This document shows, one piece after another, positions 1 through 6,773 of a DNA stretch of 7,059 nt (the stretch's first letter is position 1; every line of letters starts with the position of its first letter). The notes below the pieces were generated by a model. It did not search any database. It was not told the origin of the DNA and saw nothing but the letters and a program-made list of their open reading frames with translations. The DNA is taken from positions 1 to 7,059 of the forward strand of contig CAMLNG010000193.1 of NCBI GenBank assembly GCA_946481195.1, read 5' to 3'. The translations under genes were made by a program, and so were the position numbers. Origin of the DNA: an uncultured Chromatiaceae bacterium. Lineage in GTDB: Bacteria; Pseudomonadota; Gammaproteobacteria; Enterobacterales; Alteromonadaceae.

Positions 1-1
1 T

Positions 2-2407
2 GCGCCCCGCGTACTGTTGTCTGACGAAGTGGGCCTCGGCAAAACCATCGAAGCTGGCCTCATCATTCATCAACAACTGTTGTCTGGATTGGCGAGCCGC
101 GTGTTGATTGTTGTGCCCGAGTCGTTACAGCATCAGTGGCTGGTCGAAATGCTGCGGCGTTTTAACCTCAAATTCGCCATTTTTGACGATGAGCGCCTGA
201 CAGAAGCCGCCGCTGATGGCGGTAATCCATTTGAAACTGAGCAGCTGGTGCTGCTAAGCCTGGATTTCCTGACCCGGAAAAAAGCCGCTTTTGAAGCAGC
301 GGCTGAAACGCATTGGGATTTGCTGGTGGTCGACGAAGCCCACCATTTAAGCTGGAGCGAAACCGAAGCCAGCACTGAATATCAGCGCATTGAAACACTG
401 GCGCAGGACACGCCGGGTGTGATTTTATTAACAGCAACGCCTGACCAGCTGGGTCATCAAAGTCATTTTGCCCGTTTGCGTCTGCTCGACCCGAACCGCT
501 TTTATGACTATCCGGCCTTTGTTGCCGAGGAACAGCAGTACAAAGCGGTCGCGACACTGGCAAGAGCACTGCAGCAGGAAATGCCATTAACTGCGGCCAC
601 TGCGACAGCACTGCAGCAATTGCTGCAGGAATCCGATATCAGCGCAGAGCTGGCTGTCCTTGCAAGCGCGACCACAGCCGAAGTTCGAGATCAGGCTACG
701 GAAAGTTTACTCAGCAAGTTACTGGACCATCATGGCACCGGCCGGATTTTATTCCGCAACACCCGCGCCGCCATCGCCGGCTTCCCGCAGCGTCAGCCGA
801 AATTCATTGGTTTGCCGCTGCCAGAGCAGTATCAGAATGCCATCAAAGTACAGCTGAGCTTTATGGCCAACCAAAGCGATGAATTTAAAGCCAAAACGCT
901 GTTATTCCCGGAGCGTATTTATCAGGAATTCGAAGGTAGTAAAACCAGCTGGTGGCAGTTTGACCCGCGGGTTGAAGCCGTCATTGCGCTGATCAAACAG
1001 CATAAATACAAAAAGTTTCTGGTTATCTGCGCCCATGCCGACACCGCGATTGCGCTGGAAGAAGCCATGCGGGTGAAAGAAGGTATACGCGCTGCGGTAT
1101 TCCATGAAGGCATGTCGATTTTTGATCGCGACAAAGCCGCTGCCTATTTTGCCCAGGACGACCAAAGCGCACAGGCGCTGATTTGTTCAGAAATCGGCTC
1201 TGAAGGCCGTAACTTCCAGTTTGCCCATCACTTAGTGTTGTTTGATTTACCACTGAATCCAGACCTGCTGGAACAACGCATCGGCCGCTTAGACCGGATT
1301 GGTCAGACGCAGGATATTCAAATCCATCTGCCGTATTTTGTCGACCAGCCGCAGCAGCTGTTGCTTGACTGGTATCATCAGGGTCTGCAGGCTTTTGACG
1401 CGACCTGCCAGACCGGCGGCGCGGTGTATCAGCAAATGCGGGCGCGCTTGCTGCCGTTGCTGGCCGTGCCATCTGCCGACAGCGCGGCGGTCACCAGCTT
1501 AATCAGCGACACCACAGCACTGAATCAGCAGCTGAAACAACAGCTGGAACAGGGCCGCGACCAACTGCTCGAACTTAATTCCAGCGGCCGCGGATTGGCG
1601 CAACAGCTGGTCGAGCAAGTCCGGACCCAGGATGATGCGACTATTCTGCCGCTCTATATGATCAAAGCCTGGGATTTACTCGGCGTGCAACAAGACGATC
1701 GCAGCGACACCAGCATTATTCTGACGCCATCAGAGCATCTGCAGGGCCATTATCCGATGCTGGATGAAGATGGCATTACTGTGACTTTCGACCGCGCCAC
1801 CGCGCTGGCGCAGGAAGATATTCAGTTTTTAAGCTGGGACCATCCGATGGTACAAGGCACGCTGGATATTGTCACACAGGAAACTATGGGCAACAGTTCC
1901 GCTGCGCTGTTACAAAATAAACAGCTGCCGGCCGGTACCTTTTTTGTTGAATGTATTTATCTGGTTGAAGCCACAGCCCCGGCCGAGTTACAGCTGGGCC
2001 GTTATTTACCGCCAACGCCTATCCGCCTGTTATTGGAAAAATCCGGCAAAAATCTGGCACCGAATGTGCCTTTTGACAACTTCAACCGTCAGCTCAAACC
2101 CGTGGGGCGCCAGACCGCCAGCAAACTGGTGGGCGCTTTGCAAAGCACTATCCACCCACTGCTTGGCAAAGCCGAAGCCTATGCCGACATTCAGTTGAAA
2201 CACCTGCAACAGGAAGCATTACAGCTCATGCAAACGCAGCTGCAGGCACAGCAGGAGCGGCTACAGGCACTGGCTAAAGTTAATCCGCTGGTGCGGCCGG
2301 AAGAAATTGCCCACTTGCAGGACCGGCAGCAACAGCTCAGCCAATATATTGGTAAAGCACGGTTGCGGTTTGATGCCGTGCGGGTCATTGTCGTCAGTCA
2401 CGAATAA
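2..2407 (+). CDS. rapA: RNA polymerase-associated ATPase RapA (HepA), 5'-truncated by window edge
   Basis: RapA is a Swi2/Snf2-family ATPase that binds RNA polymerase and promotes its recycling after transcription. The reading frame is open from base 2, so the true start lies outside the window. The 801 visible residues begin just before Walker A (DEVGLGKT, fragment residues 8-15), followed by the Walker B box DEAH (residues 111-114), motif III LLTATP, then the RapA-typical stretch LGHQSHFARLRLLDP. The second RecA-like lobe carries EGRNFQFAHHLVLFDLPLNP and the motif VI arginine finger region QRIGRLDRIGQ (about 425-435). The long C-terminal part ends in a coiled-coil-like Gln/Leu-rich helix and RFDAVRVIVVSH, matching the RapA C-terminus. 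E. coli RapA has 968 residues, so about 170 residues (the N-terminal Tudor-like domains) are missing here only because of the window edge. All helicase motifs look intact. It is followed after 10 bp by rluA, the same order as in E. coli. Confidence 0.97.
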   Translation, partial: APRVLLSDEVGLGKTIEAGLIIHQQLLSGLASRVLIVVPESLQHQWLVEMLRRFNLKFAIFDDERLTEAAADGGNPFETEQLVLLSLDFLTRKKAAFEAAAETHWDLLVVDEAHHLSWSETEASTEYQRIETLAQDTPGVILLTATPDQLGHQSHFARLRLLDPNRFYDYPAFVAEEQQYKAVATLARALQQEMPLTAATATALQQLLQESDISAELAVLASATTAEVRDQATESLLSKLLDHHGTGRILFRNTRAAIAGFPQRQPKFIGLPLPEQYQNAIKVQLSFMANQSDEFKAKTLLFPERIYQEFEGSKTSWWQFDPRVEAVIALIKQHKYKKFLVICAHADTAIALEEAMRVKEGIRAAVFHEGMSIFDRDKAAAYFAQDDQSAQALICSEIGSEGRNFQFAHHLVLFDLPLNPDLLEQRIGRLDRIGQTQDIQIHLPYFVDQPQQLLLDWYHQGLQAFDATCQTGGAVYQQMRARLLPLLAVPSADSAAVTSLISDTTALNQQLKQQLEQGRDQLLELNSSGRGLAQQLVEQVRTQDDATILPLYMIKAWDLLGVQQDDRSDTSIILTPSEHLQGHYPMLDEDGITVTFDRATALAQEDIQFLSWDHPMVQGTLDIVTQETMGNSSAALLQNKQLPAGTFFVECIYLVEATAPAELQLGRYLPPTPIRLLLEKSGKNLAPNVPFDNFNRQLKPVGRQTASKLVGALQSTIHPLLGKAEAYADIQLKHLQQEALQLMQTQLQAQQERLQALAKVNPLVRPEEIAHLQDRQQQLSQYIGKARLRFDAVRVIVVSHE

Positions 2408-2417
2408 GCGCCCGCTG

Positions 2418-3068
2418 ATGCTGTTGGAATACTGGCCCCCGCTTTCGCCTTATCTGGATATTTTGTATCAGGATGAGGCGATGGTGGTGCTGAATAAACC
2501 CAGTGGTTTATTGTCTGTACCGGGCAAAGCGCTGGAACATCAGGACAGCCTGCAATTGCGGGTGCAACGGGTATTCCCGACGGCGCGCACTGTACACCGG
2601 CTGGATATGGCGACTTCAGGGTTACTGGTAATGGCGTTGACCGCAGATGCACAGCGCCAGCTGAACTGGCAATTTGAACGCCGGCAAACCGAAAAACATT
2701 ACATCGCACGGTTGGAAGGACATTTAACACCGCAGTCAGGTATGGTCGACCTGCCACTAATATGTGACTGGCCAAACCGGCCAAAACAGATGGTGTGTTT
2801 TCAGCGCGGCAAATCCGCCCAAACCTTATTTGAAAAACTGGCAATTGAACAGAATGCGACGCGTGTGAAGCTGACGCCGGTTACCGGCCGCTCACATCAG
2901 CTGCGGGTGCATATGCAGTGGTTAGGGCATCCGATCTTTGGTGATAAATTTTACGGTACTGCGCCTGATGAAAAAACTGAACGATTACAGCTGCATGCCG
3001 CAATGCTTCGCTTACGCCACCCAAATACCGGTGAGTGGTTAGCGTTCGAATCGCCGGCACCATTTTAG
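2418..3068 (+). CDS. rluA: Dual-specificity 23S rRNA/tRNA pseudouridine synthase RluA
   Basis: RluA isomerises uridine to pseudouridine at position 746 of 23S rRNA and position 32 of some tRNAs (E. coli numbering, family knowledge). The 216-residue product is close to the 219 of E. coli RluA. Visible motifs are NKPSGLLSVPG (26-36), the catalytic block HRLDMATSG with the nucleophile Asp63, the RluA-specific LICDWPNRPKQ (114-124), GRSHQLRVHM (157-166), HPIFGDKFY (171-179) and LHAAML (192-197). I chose the ATG at 2418 because it gives family length and a normal N-terminus (MLLEYWPPLSPYLDILYQDE). Earlier in-frame starts at 2307 and 2370 would overlap rapA with no family-like sequence. No clear Shine-Dalgarno precedes 2418, and the rapA stop is only 10 bp upstream, so translational coupling to rapA is likely (inference). 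RluA is favoured over RluC/RluD because it is short, has no S4 domain, and carries the DWPNRPKQ block. Confidence 0.96.
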   Translation: MLLEYWPPLSPYLDILYQDEAMVVLNKPSGLLSVPGKALEHQDSLQLRVQRVFPTARTVHRLDMATSGLLVMALTADAQRQLNWQFERRQTEKHYIARLEGHLTPQSGMVDLPLICDWPNRPKQMVCFQRGKSAQTLFEKLAIEQNATRVKLTPVTGRSHQLRVHMQWLGHPIFGDKFYGTAPDEKTERLQLHAAMLRLRHPNTGEWLAFESPAPF

Positions 3069-3085
3069 ATAAATACCCGTTTCAC

Positions 3086-3116
3086 GTTAACCGCAGATTC
3101 ATCTTCTGCAGTTAGC
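3086..3116 (+). other. Imperfect stem-loop just after rluA
   Basis: Bases 3088-3097 and 3105-3114 form an interrupted inverted repeat (TAAC-c-GCAGA, a 7-nt loop, TCTGC-a-GTTA) with one C/A mismatch. It can be extended by a U-G and a G-C pair at the base. It begins 18 bp after the rluA stop. There is no T-tract after it on either strand, so it is not a classic intrinsic terminator. It could mark the mRNA end for 3' stabilisation or Rho-dependent termination, or it could be chance. Confidence 0.35.
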
Positions 3117-3182
3117 ATGGCCCCGCTGACGCGCCGGATGCTGACAACGAAAAAGCCGTTTTGTTCAGCAAAGCAACAGTAA

Positions 3183-3203
3183 ATTTGTTTAATCTAAACA
3201 AAT
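3183..3203. repeat. Perfect 9-bp inverted repeat (21-bp dyad) upstream of ompA
   Basis: ATTTGTTTA and TAAACAAAT are exact reverse complements separated by ATC. The dyad covers the proposed -35 hexamer and most of the spacer of the ompA promoter. It could be an operator for a dimeric regulator. It is A/T-only apart from one G, one C and the spacer C, so part of its symmetry may reflect low complexity. As RNA it would be a weak A-U hairpin with no T-tract, so it is not a terminator. If the promoter call is right it lies upstream of the transcript. Confidence 0.55.
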
Positions 3204-3213
3204 CAAATAAAAT
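3185..3213 (+). promoter_or_regulatory. Probable sigma-70 promoter of the ompA-like gene
   Basis: A -10 hexamer TAAAAT (3208-3213, 5 of 6 matches to TATAAT) lies 17 bp after TTGTTT (3185-3190, 3 of 6 matches to TTGACA) in a strongly AT-rich stretch. Transcription would begin near 3220 and give a leader of about 27 nt with the ribosome binding site near its centre. The position, spacing and AT content fit. The weak -35 match and the overlapping dyad suggest that a regulator may act here (inference). Confidence 0.5.
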
Positions 3214-3234
3214 TAGCGCGTTGGAAAACCCCCT

Positions 3235-3240
3235 AAGGAG
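3235..3240 (+). promoter_or_regulatory. Strong ribosome binding site deciding the ompA start
   Basis: AAGGAG ends 6 nt before the ATG at 3247. A second, out-of-frame ATG at 3243 lies only 2 nt after the same site, too close for normal initiation. The ATG at 3247 opens a perfect signal peptide, so it is the start. Initiation at 3243 would give only a six-codon peptide ending at 3263. Confidence 0.85.
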
Positions 3241-3246
3241 ATATGG

Positions 3247-4308
3247 ATGAAACTGAAAACTAGCGCAATTGCCGTTCTGGCAGCTTTACCCCTGATGACT
3301 TCTGTAGCATCAGCCGCCCCAACCGCTGCTGAACTGCAAGATCGGGTTTACGGTTCTGTGTTCTGGGAGCACTACGCACCGGACAACGACAAAACTAAAT
3401 CATTAGACTGGAAAGGTCAGAACAACGGCAACGGCACTGGCCTGAACATCGGTTACCGTATCAGCGAAAGCTGGGGCATCCGTGCTGAATACGTCCGTCA
3501 GGACCTGGAATCAGAATTCTCTGATGCCGACATCAAAGGCAACCGCGTGGGTATGGACCTGGTTTACCACGTTGACAGCCTGCCACTGTACTTTGTTGGT
3601 GGTGTGAAGAACTACACTACAGGCCGTTCAGCGTCTGCTGCCAACATCGGTATGGGCGTGAATATGTTCGTAACTGATGAAGTTGCTTTCTTCGTTGAAG
3701 CCAACCGTTACCAGGGTATCAGCAAAGCATTCGGCGACCACGGTGTAAAACTGGGTCTGACTTACAACTTCGGCGCAGCTCCTGCAGCTGAACCAGCTCC
3801 GGCACCAGAACCAGCTCCGGCTCCTGCTCCGGTTGTTGGTGATGCAGATCAGGACGGTGTGACTGATGACAAAGATCAGTGCGCAAACACCCCAATCACT
3901 GACAAAGTAGACACTGTTGGCTGCTCAATCTTCACTGAAAACTCAGTCAGCATCGCGCTGAATGCACAGTTCGATAACGATTCTTCTGTGGTCAAAGAAC
4001 AATACCACGCTGATATCGAAAAACTGGCGACCTTCCTGAAACGCTTCCCGAACACTGACGTAGAAATCGGTGGTCACGCGTCAAACGTTGGTACTCCAGC
4101 TTATAACCTGGCCCTGTCACAACGTCGTGCTGACGCTGTTGCTGACGTGCTGGTAAGCAACTACGGTATCGAGCGTAGCCGTGTGAAAGCAGTAGGTTAC
4201 GGCATTACCAAACCAAAAGCTGCTGGCAGTTCTAAAGCTGCTCACGCGATCAACCGTCGTATCGAAGCGACTGTGACTGCATCTGTAAAAGAAGCTGTTC
4301 AGCGTTAA
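3247..4308 (+). CDS. OmpA/OprF-family outer-membrane protein (beta-barrel, Ala-Pro linker, TSP3-like loop, OmpA C-terminal domain)
   Basis: This 353-residue precursor should sit in the outer membrane and link it to the cell wall. A Sec signal peptide (residues 1-23) has a Lys-containing start, a hydrophobic core and an ASA cleavage site. Residues ~32-176 look like an eight-stranded barrel of the OmpA/OprF type, ending in the strand KLGLTYNF. Next come an Ala/Pro/Glu linker (177-197), a calcium-binding-like thrombospondin-3 repeat (DADQDGVTDDKDQC, 199-212) and two cysteines (212, 226) that could pair. The OmpA-like C-terminal domain runs from about 232 to 345, with YNLALSQRRADAV (286-298) and a final NRRIEATV strand. 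The arginine matching E. coli OmpA Arg286 is present (Arg294), but the position of Asp271 is Ser279 (GGHASNVGT). Codon choice is strongly biased (mostly CGT, CTG, AAC, ATC), unlike the neighbouring genes, which implies high expression. It has its own promoter and terminator and so is monocistronic. I leave the symbol blank because ompA and oprF are both possible. Confidence 0.95.
   Translation: MKLKTSAIAVLAALPLMTSVASAAPTAAELQDRVYGSVFWEHYAPDNDKTKSLDWKGQNNGNGTGLNIGYRISESWGIRAEYVRQDLESEFSDADIKGNRVGMDLVYHVDSLPLYFVGGVKNYTTGRSASAANIGMGVNMFVTDEVAFFVEANRYQGISKAFGDHGVKLGLTYNFGAAPAAEPAPAPEPAPAPAPVVGDADQDGVTDDKDQCANTPITDKVDTVGCSIFTENSVSIALNAQFDNDSSVVKEQYHADIEKLATFLKRFPNTDVEIGGHASNVGTPAYNLALSQRRADAVADVLVSNYGIERSRVKAVGYGITKPKAAGSSKAAHAINRRIEATVTASVKEAVQR
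3790..3825 (+). repeat. 18-bp tandem duplication encoding the EPAPAP linker
   Basis: Two adjacent 18-bp units (3790-3807 and 3808-3825) match at 16 of 18 bases, and each encodes Glu-Pro-Ala-Pro-Ala-Pro (residues 182-187 and 188-193). They form the flexible hinge between the barrel and the periplasmic domain. In-frame tandem repeats like this can gain or lose units by slippage without breaking the protein. Confidence 0.8.
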
Positions 4309-4323
4309 TTCGTTGTCTCGCTG

Positions 4324-4354
4324 ACAAAGCCACCTGCGGGTGGCTTTGTTTTTT
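4324..4354 (+). terminator. Intrinsic terminator of the ompA-like gene
   Basis: An 11-bp perfect stem (4324-4334 with 4339-4349) is closed by a TGCG loop of the stable UNCG type on a C-G pair. A run of six T overlaps the end of the stem (4349-4354). It begins 15 bp after the ompA stop codon. The structure is strong enough to separate ompA from the downstream DUF3530 gene, although some read-through is possible. Confidence 0.95.
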
Positions 4355-4370
4355 CTGAATTTCCTTCAGT

Positions 4371-4424
4371 TGCAAAGTGACAGGCCGATACTGCTGTTAA
4401 TGTGCCAATCTGACGGACTTTGCA
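4371..4424. repeat. 8-bp inverted repeat spanning the leader of the DUF3530 gene
   Basis: TGCAAAGT (4371-4378) and ACTTTGCA (4417-4424) are exact reverse complements 38 nt apart. The right arm ends one base before the ATG at 4426. If transcription starts before 4371, pairing would cover the initiation region and could lower translation (inference). No clear sigma-70 promoter is visible between the terminator and the ATG: TTGCAA at 4370 is a possible -35, but no good -10 lies at normal spacing. Confidence 0.3.
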
Positions 4425-4425
4425 G

Positions 4426-5202
4426 ATGCTCCAACCACTTCACAAATTCATCTTTCTCAGCAGTCTTAGCATTTTCGCGCTGCACTCAAACGCTGAATCC
4501 GTAGTTTGGGACGAGCAACAAACCAGCAGTGATTTACAACGCCAAATTGCCGCCAGCCAAATCAATGCACTGAAATCAGACCAACAATCCTTTTTAACTT
4601 TACAACGCACCGCGATGACCCCTTTTGTCAAAGGCACTGTCATTCTGGTACCAGACTGGTCGCAACATGCTGCCAGCCCAAGAGCTGTCGAGTACCTACG
4701 CAATGACCTGATTGATTTTGGCTGGAACACCGTAGCGATGATGGTGCCGCCTGCAGTGACAGATACCAGCACTGAAAATCTGCTGACCTACCAGCAACAA
4801 TTGCTGGCCCGGCTGAAAATCGTGATGGCCGAAGCCGAGAGCAAACCCGGCACTATCGTTGTCATAGGCCTTGGTCACAGCGGCGCTTTACTGAATCAGC
4901 TATACAAAAATGAAGAACTGTCGGCGCCGCAGGCACTGGTGCTGATTGGTGCAGCGATGCAGGATGTGACTCTCAATGAACAGGTCGCTGAAGCGCTGAG
5001 TCAGCATAAAGTCCCCACGCTGGACCTGCTACCGCAAACAGATAATGCCTTTGCCCGCAACAGTGGTAATTTGCGGCTACAACTGGTGCGTAAGCATATT
5101 AAAGAGATTTACCGGCAACGCCTGTTGCCAGGCTCAGTGGAGCAGGATCATCCCTGGTTAGCCAGGGAGATCCTCGGTTGGCTGCGTTACATCGGTTATT
5201 AA
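4426..5202 (+). CDS. Secreted DUF3530 family protein (alpha/beta-hydrolase-like)
   Basis: The 258-residue product matches my knowledge of the uncharacterised DUF3530 family, whose fold resembles alpha/beta hydrolases. Residues 1-23 form a signal peptide (hydrophobic IFLSSLSIFALH, cleavage after SNA), so a periplasmic location is likely. The core begins with the strand GTVILVPDWSQH (70-81), then a long helix and DFGWNTVAMMVPP (97-109). A nucleophile-elbow-like VVIGLGHSGALL (145-156) has Ser152 where a catalytic serine would sit. A third core strand is ALVLIGAAM (170-178). Asp200 or Asp206 and His242 (DHPWLAREILGWLR, the conserved tail) are candidate triad partners. I chose the ATG at 4426 over a TTG two codons earlier; the Shine-Dalgarno (around CGGA, 4414-4417) is weak. 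Substrate and role are unknown. The gene lies after the ompA terminator and converges on the chemotaxis receptor gene, so context gives little help. Confidence 0.85.
   Translation: MLQPLHKFIFLSSLSIFALHSNAESVVWDEQQTSSDLQRQIAASQINALKSDQQSFLTLQRTAMTPFVKGTVILVPDWSQHAASPRAVEYLRNDLIDFGWNTVAMMVPPAVTDTSTENLLTYQQQLLARLKIVMAEAESKPGTIVVIGLGHSGALLNQLYKNEELSAPQALVLIGAAMQDVTLNEQVAEALSQHKVPTLDLLPQTDNAFARNSGNLRLQLVRKHIKEIYRQRLLPGSVEQDHPWLAREILGWLRYIGY
5144..5174. other. Stem-loop inside the 3' end of the DUF3530 gene at the convergent junction
   Basis: A perfect 7-bp stem (5151-5157 with 5162-5168) has the loop TTAG. It is extended, across a small 2x1 internal loop, by five more pairs (AGGAT 5144-5148 with ATCCT 5170-5174). 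Twelve pairs in 31 bases is strong for coding DNA. It lies 26 bp before the DUF3530 stop and 40 bp beyond the stop of the opposing receptor gene. No T-tract follows on either strand, so it is not a standard terminator. It may stabilise or define RNA ends, since the 11 bp between the two stop codons hold no terminator. Confidence 0.5.
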
Positions 5203-5213
5203 CTGTCCTGTGG

Positions 5214-6773
5214 CTACTCTTTGAAGCGTTCAACCAGCTGGTACAGAGTTTCGGCATTTTTTTCCAAATCACTGCTGACTTCTGCCGTCTGTTCACTTTG
5301 CTGATAACCGTCTCCCGCCAAATCAGCAATGCGGCTGACTTGCCGGTTAATATCCTCTGACACATGCGCTTGCTCTTCAACCGCGACCGCAATCTGGTGC
5401 CCCATTCGTGCAATCAGATTCACCGCATCCATAATGCCATGGAGAGTCTGTTCGGTTTCAAGCACTTTGGCGACGCCGGATTCTGTGGCGACAATTCCTT
5501 CGTCAGCAGCGACCACAGCATTGCGTGCCCCTTCCTGTAAATTAAAAATAATCTGTTTGATCTGCTGGGTCGATTGTTGAGTGCGCTGTGCCAGCTGCCG
5601 GACTTCATCGGCGACAACAGCAAAACCACGTCCCTGGTCACCGGCACGCGCAGCTTCGATAGCGGCATTAAGTGCTAACAGATTGGTTTGCTCAGCAATT
5701 TGCTGAATAATTTCAGCAGCCTGCGTAATACTCGCGGTTTGGGTGGCCAGTTCAGTAACAGATTTAGCAATGCCGCGAACAGTCTGCGCCAGATTTTCAA
5801 TGGCGGCGCGGGTTTGCACGGCTACAGCCTGGCCTTGTGCGGTCAGCTGATTGGCGTTAGTGGCTTCGGTTGAGGTCAGCTGCACATTATGTGACACCTC
5901 AGCGATAGTGTGCGTCATCTCATTCATCGCCGTCGCCGTTTGTTCGGTTTCTTGCTGCTGCGATGAGATCACTGACAAGGTACTCCGTGACAACTGATGC
6001 GCCTGCGCTGATTCACGTGAAGCTGTTAAAGCCGCGTCTTCCAGCCGGGTTAATACAGTGCGCAGATGCGCGGTGTCGGTGATCATCGCCAGTTCCAGCA
6101 GACCCCAGGCGTCCGTTTTCCCGGTATATACCTGCGCTGCTACCGGACACATAAATGGATTGCTCAGTTGAGACGAAAGCTGTTGCTGCGCGTTGCGGGT
6201 CCTGTACTGCAGATAACCCACAACAGCACCAGCAACAGCGCCGGCTGCGACCGCTGCCGCCACAGCACCGGCGGCAACAGCCAGCAGACCTGCGGCGGCA
6301 CCACTGCCAACGACAGCCAGCGGCACAGCAAGCTTCATCAAATCCATTGAAGCGCTGACCTTAGCTCCCTGCGCCAGCGTGGCATACACCTGTTGCGCCC
6401 GTTGCACCTGCTCCGCGGTTGGTTTTACCCGCACCGACTCGTACCCAACCACTTTACCCTGCTGCAAAATCGGCGTGACATAGGCATTCACCCAATAATA
6501 ATCACCGTTTTTACAGCGATTTTTCACAATCCCCATCCAGCATTTTCCGGCCTTCAGGTACTCCCACATGCCCTGAAAAACCGCAGGTGGCATATCAGGG
6601 TGGCGCACCAGATTATGGGGCTGGTTGATCAGCTCATCGCGGCTATAGCCACTAATTTCAACAAATGCCTGATTACAATACTGAATATGACCCGAGGTAT
6701 TGGTGGCAGAGATTAAACGTTGTTCTGATGGAAAGGTTCTTTCGTGTTGAGTCACTGGCAGATTCTGACGCAT
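5214..6773 (-). CDS. Aer-like PAS-domain methyl-accepting chemotaxis receptor
   Basis: This 519-residue receptor resembles Aer, the FAD-binding energy/oxygen-taxis sensor that signals to CheA/CheW. An N-terminal PAS domain (about 15-118) carries [11 protein letters not shown] and [21 protein letters not shown]. His53, Arg57 and Trp70 fall at the same numbers as the residues tied to FAD binding in E. coli Aer, so a flavin is likely. Residues ~146-188 form an Ala/Gly-rich hydrophobic hairpin or long segment. A linker (191-250), at best a degenerate HAMP, leads to the cytoplasmic coiled coil, whose hairpin tip [20 protein letters not shown] (359-378) is essentially consensus. The protein ends in LVERFKE with no NWETF-type CheR/CheB docking tail. 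The ATG at 6773 is preceded by AGGA (spacer 4) and AAGGA (spacer 10). No periplasmic ligand domain is present. It converges with the DUF3530 gene and diverges from the DUF486 gene. Lone receptors away from che clusters are common. I withhold the symbol aer because several paralogues of this type can coexist. Confidence 0.93.
   Translation of the reverse strand: MRQNLPVTQHERTFPSEQRLISATNTSGHIQYCNQAFVEISGYSRDELINQPHNLVRHPDMPPAVFQGMWEYLKAGKCWMGIVKNRCKNGDYYWVNAYVTPILQQGKVVGYESVRVKPTAEQVQRAQQVYATLAQGAKVSASMDLMKLAVPLAVVGSGAAAGLLAVAAGAVAAAVAAGAVAGAVVGYLQYRTRNAQQQLSSQLSNPFMCPVAAQVYTGKTDAWGLLELAMITDTAHLRTVLTRLEDAALTASRESAQAHQLSRSTLSVISSQQQETEQTATAMNEMTHTIAEVSHNVQLTSTEATNANQLTAQGQAVAVQTRAAIENLAQTVRGIAKSVTELATQTASITQAAEIIQQIAEQTNLLALNAAIEAARAGDQGRGFAVVADEVRQLAQRTQQSTQQIKQIIFNLQEGARNAVVAADEGIVATESGVAKVLETEQTLHGIMDAVNLIARMGHQIAVAVEEQAHVSEDINRQVSRIADLAGDGYQQSEQTAEVSSDLEKNAETLYQLVERFKE

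Noticed and set aside
168..611. Open frames on the minus strand inside rapA (also 133-375, 902-1165 and 1023-1472)
   Set aside because: They lie entirely within the clearly conserved rapA frame, show no family motifs, and are what a GC-balanced gene with few antisense stops produces.
2307..2417. Upstream extension of rluA to an earlier in-frame ATG
   Set aside because: The added residues are an out-of-frame translation of the rapA C-terminus and do not resemble RluA; the ATG at 2418 gives the family length.
3140..3169. Hairpin GCTGA...TCAGC as a terminator for rapA-rluA
   Set aside because: Only the outer five pairs are clean, the interior needs bulges, and no T-run follows on either strand.
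4420..4425. TTG start two codons before the ATG of the DUF3530 gene
   Set aside because: The ATG at 4426 is the better codon and starts an equally good signal peptide; the extra two residues add nothing.
6066..6358. Plus-strand open frames within the receptor gene
   Set aside because: They are antisense shadows of the Ala/Gly-rich membrane segment and linker of the receptor.
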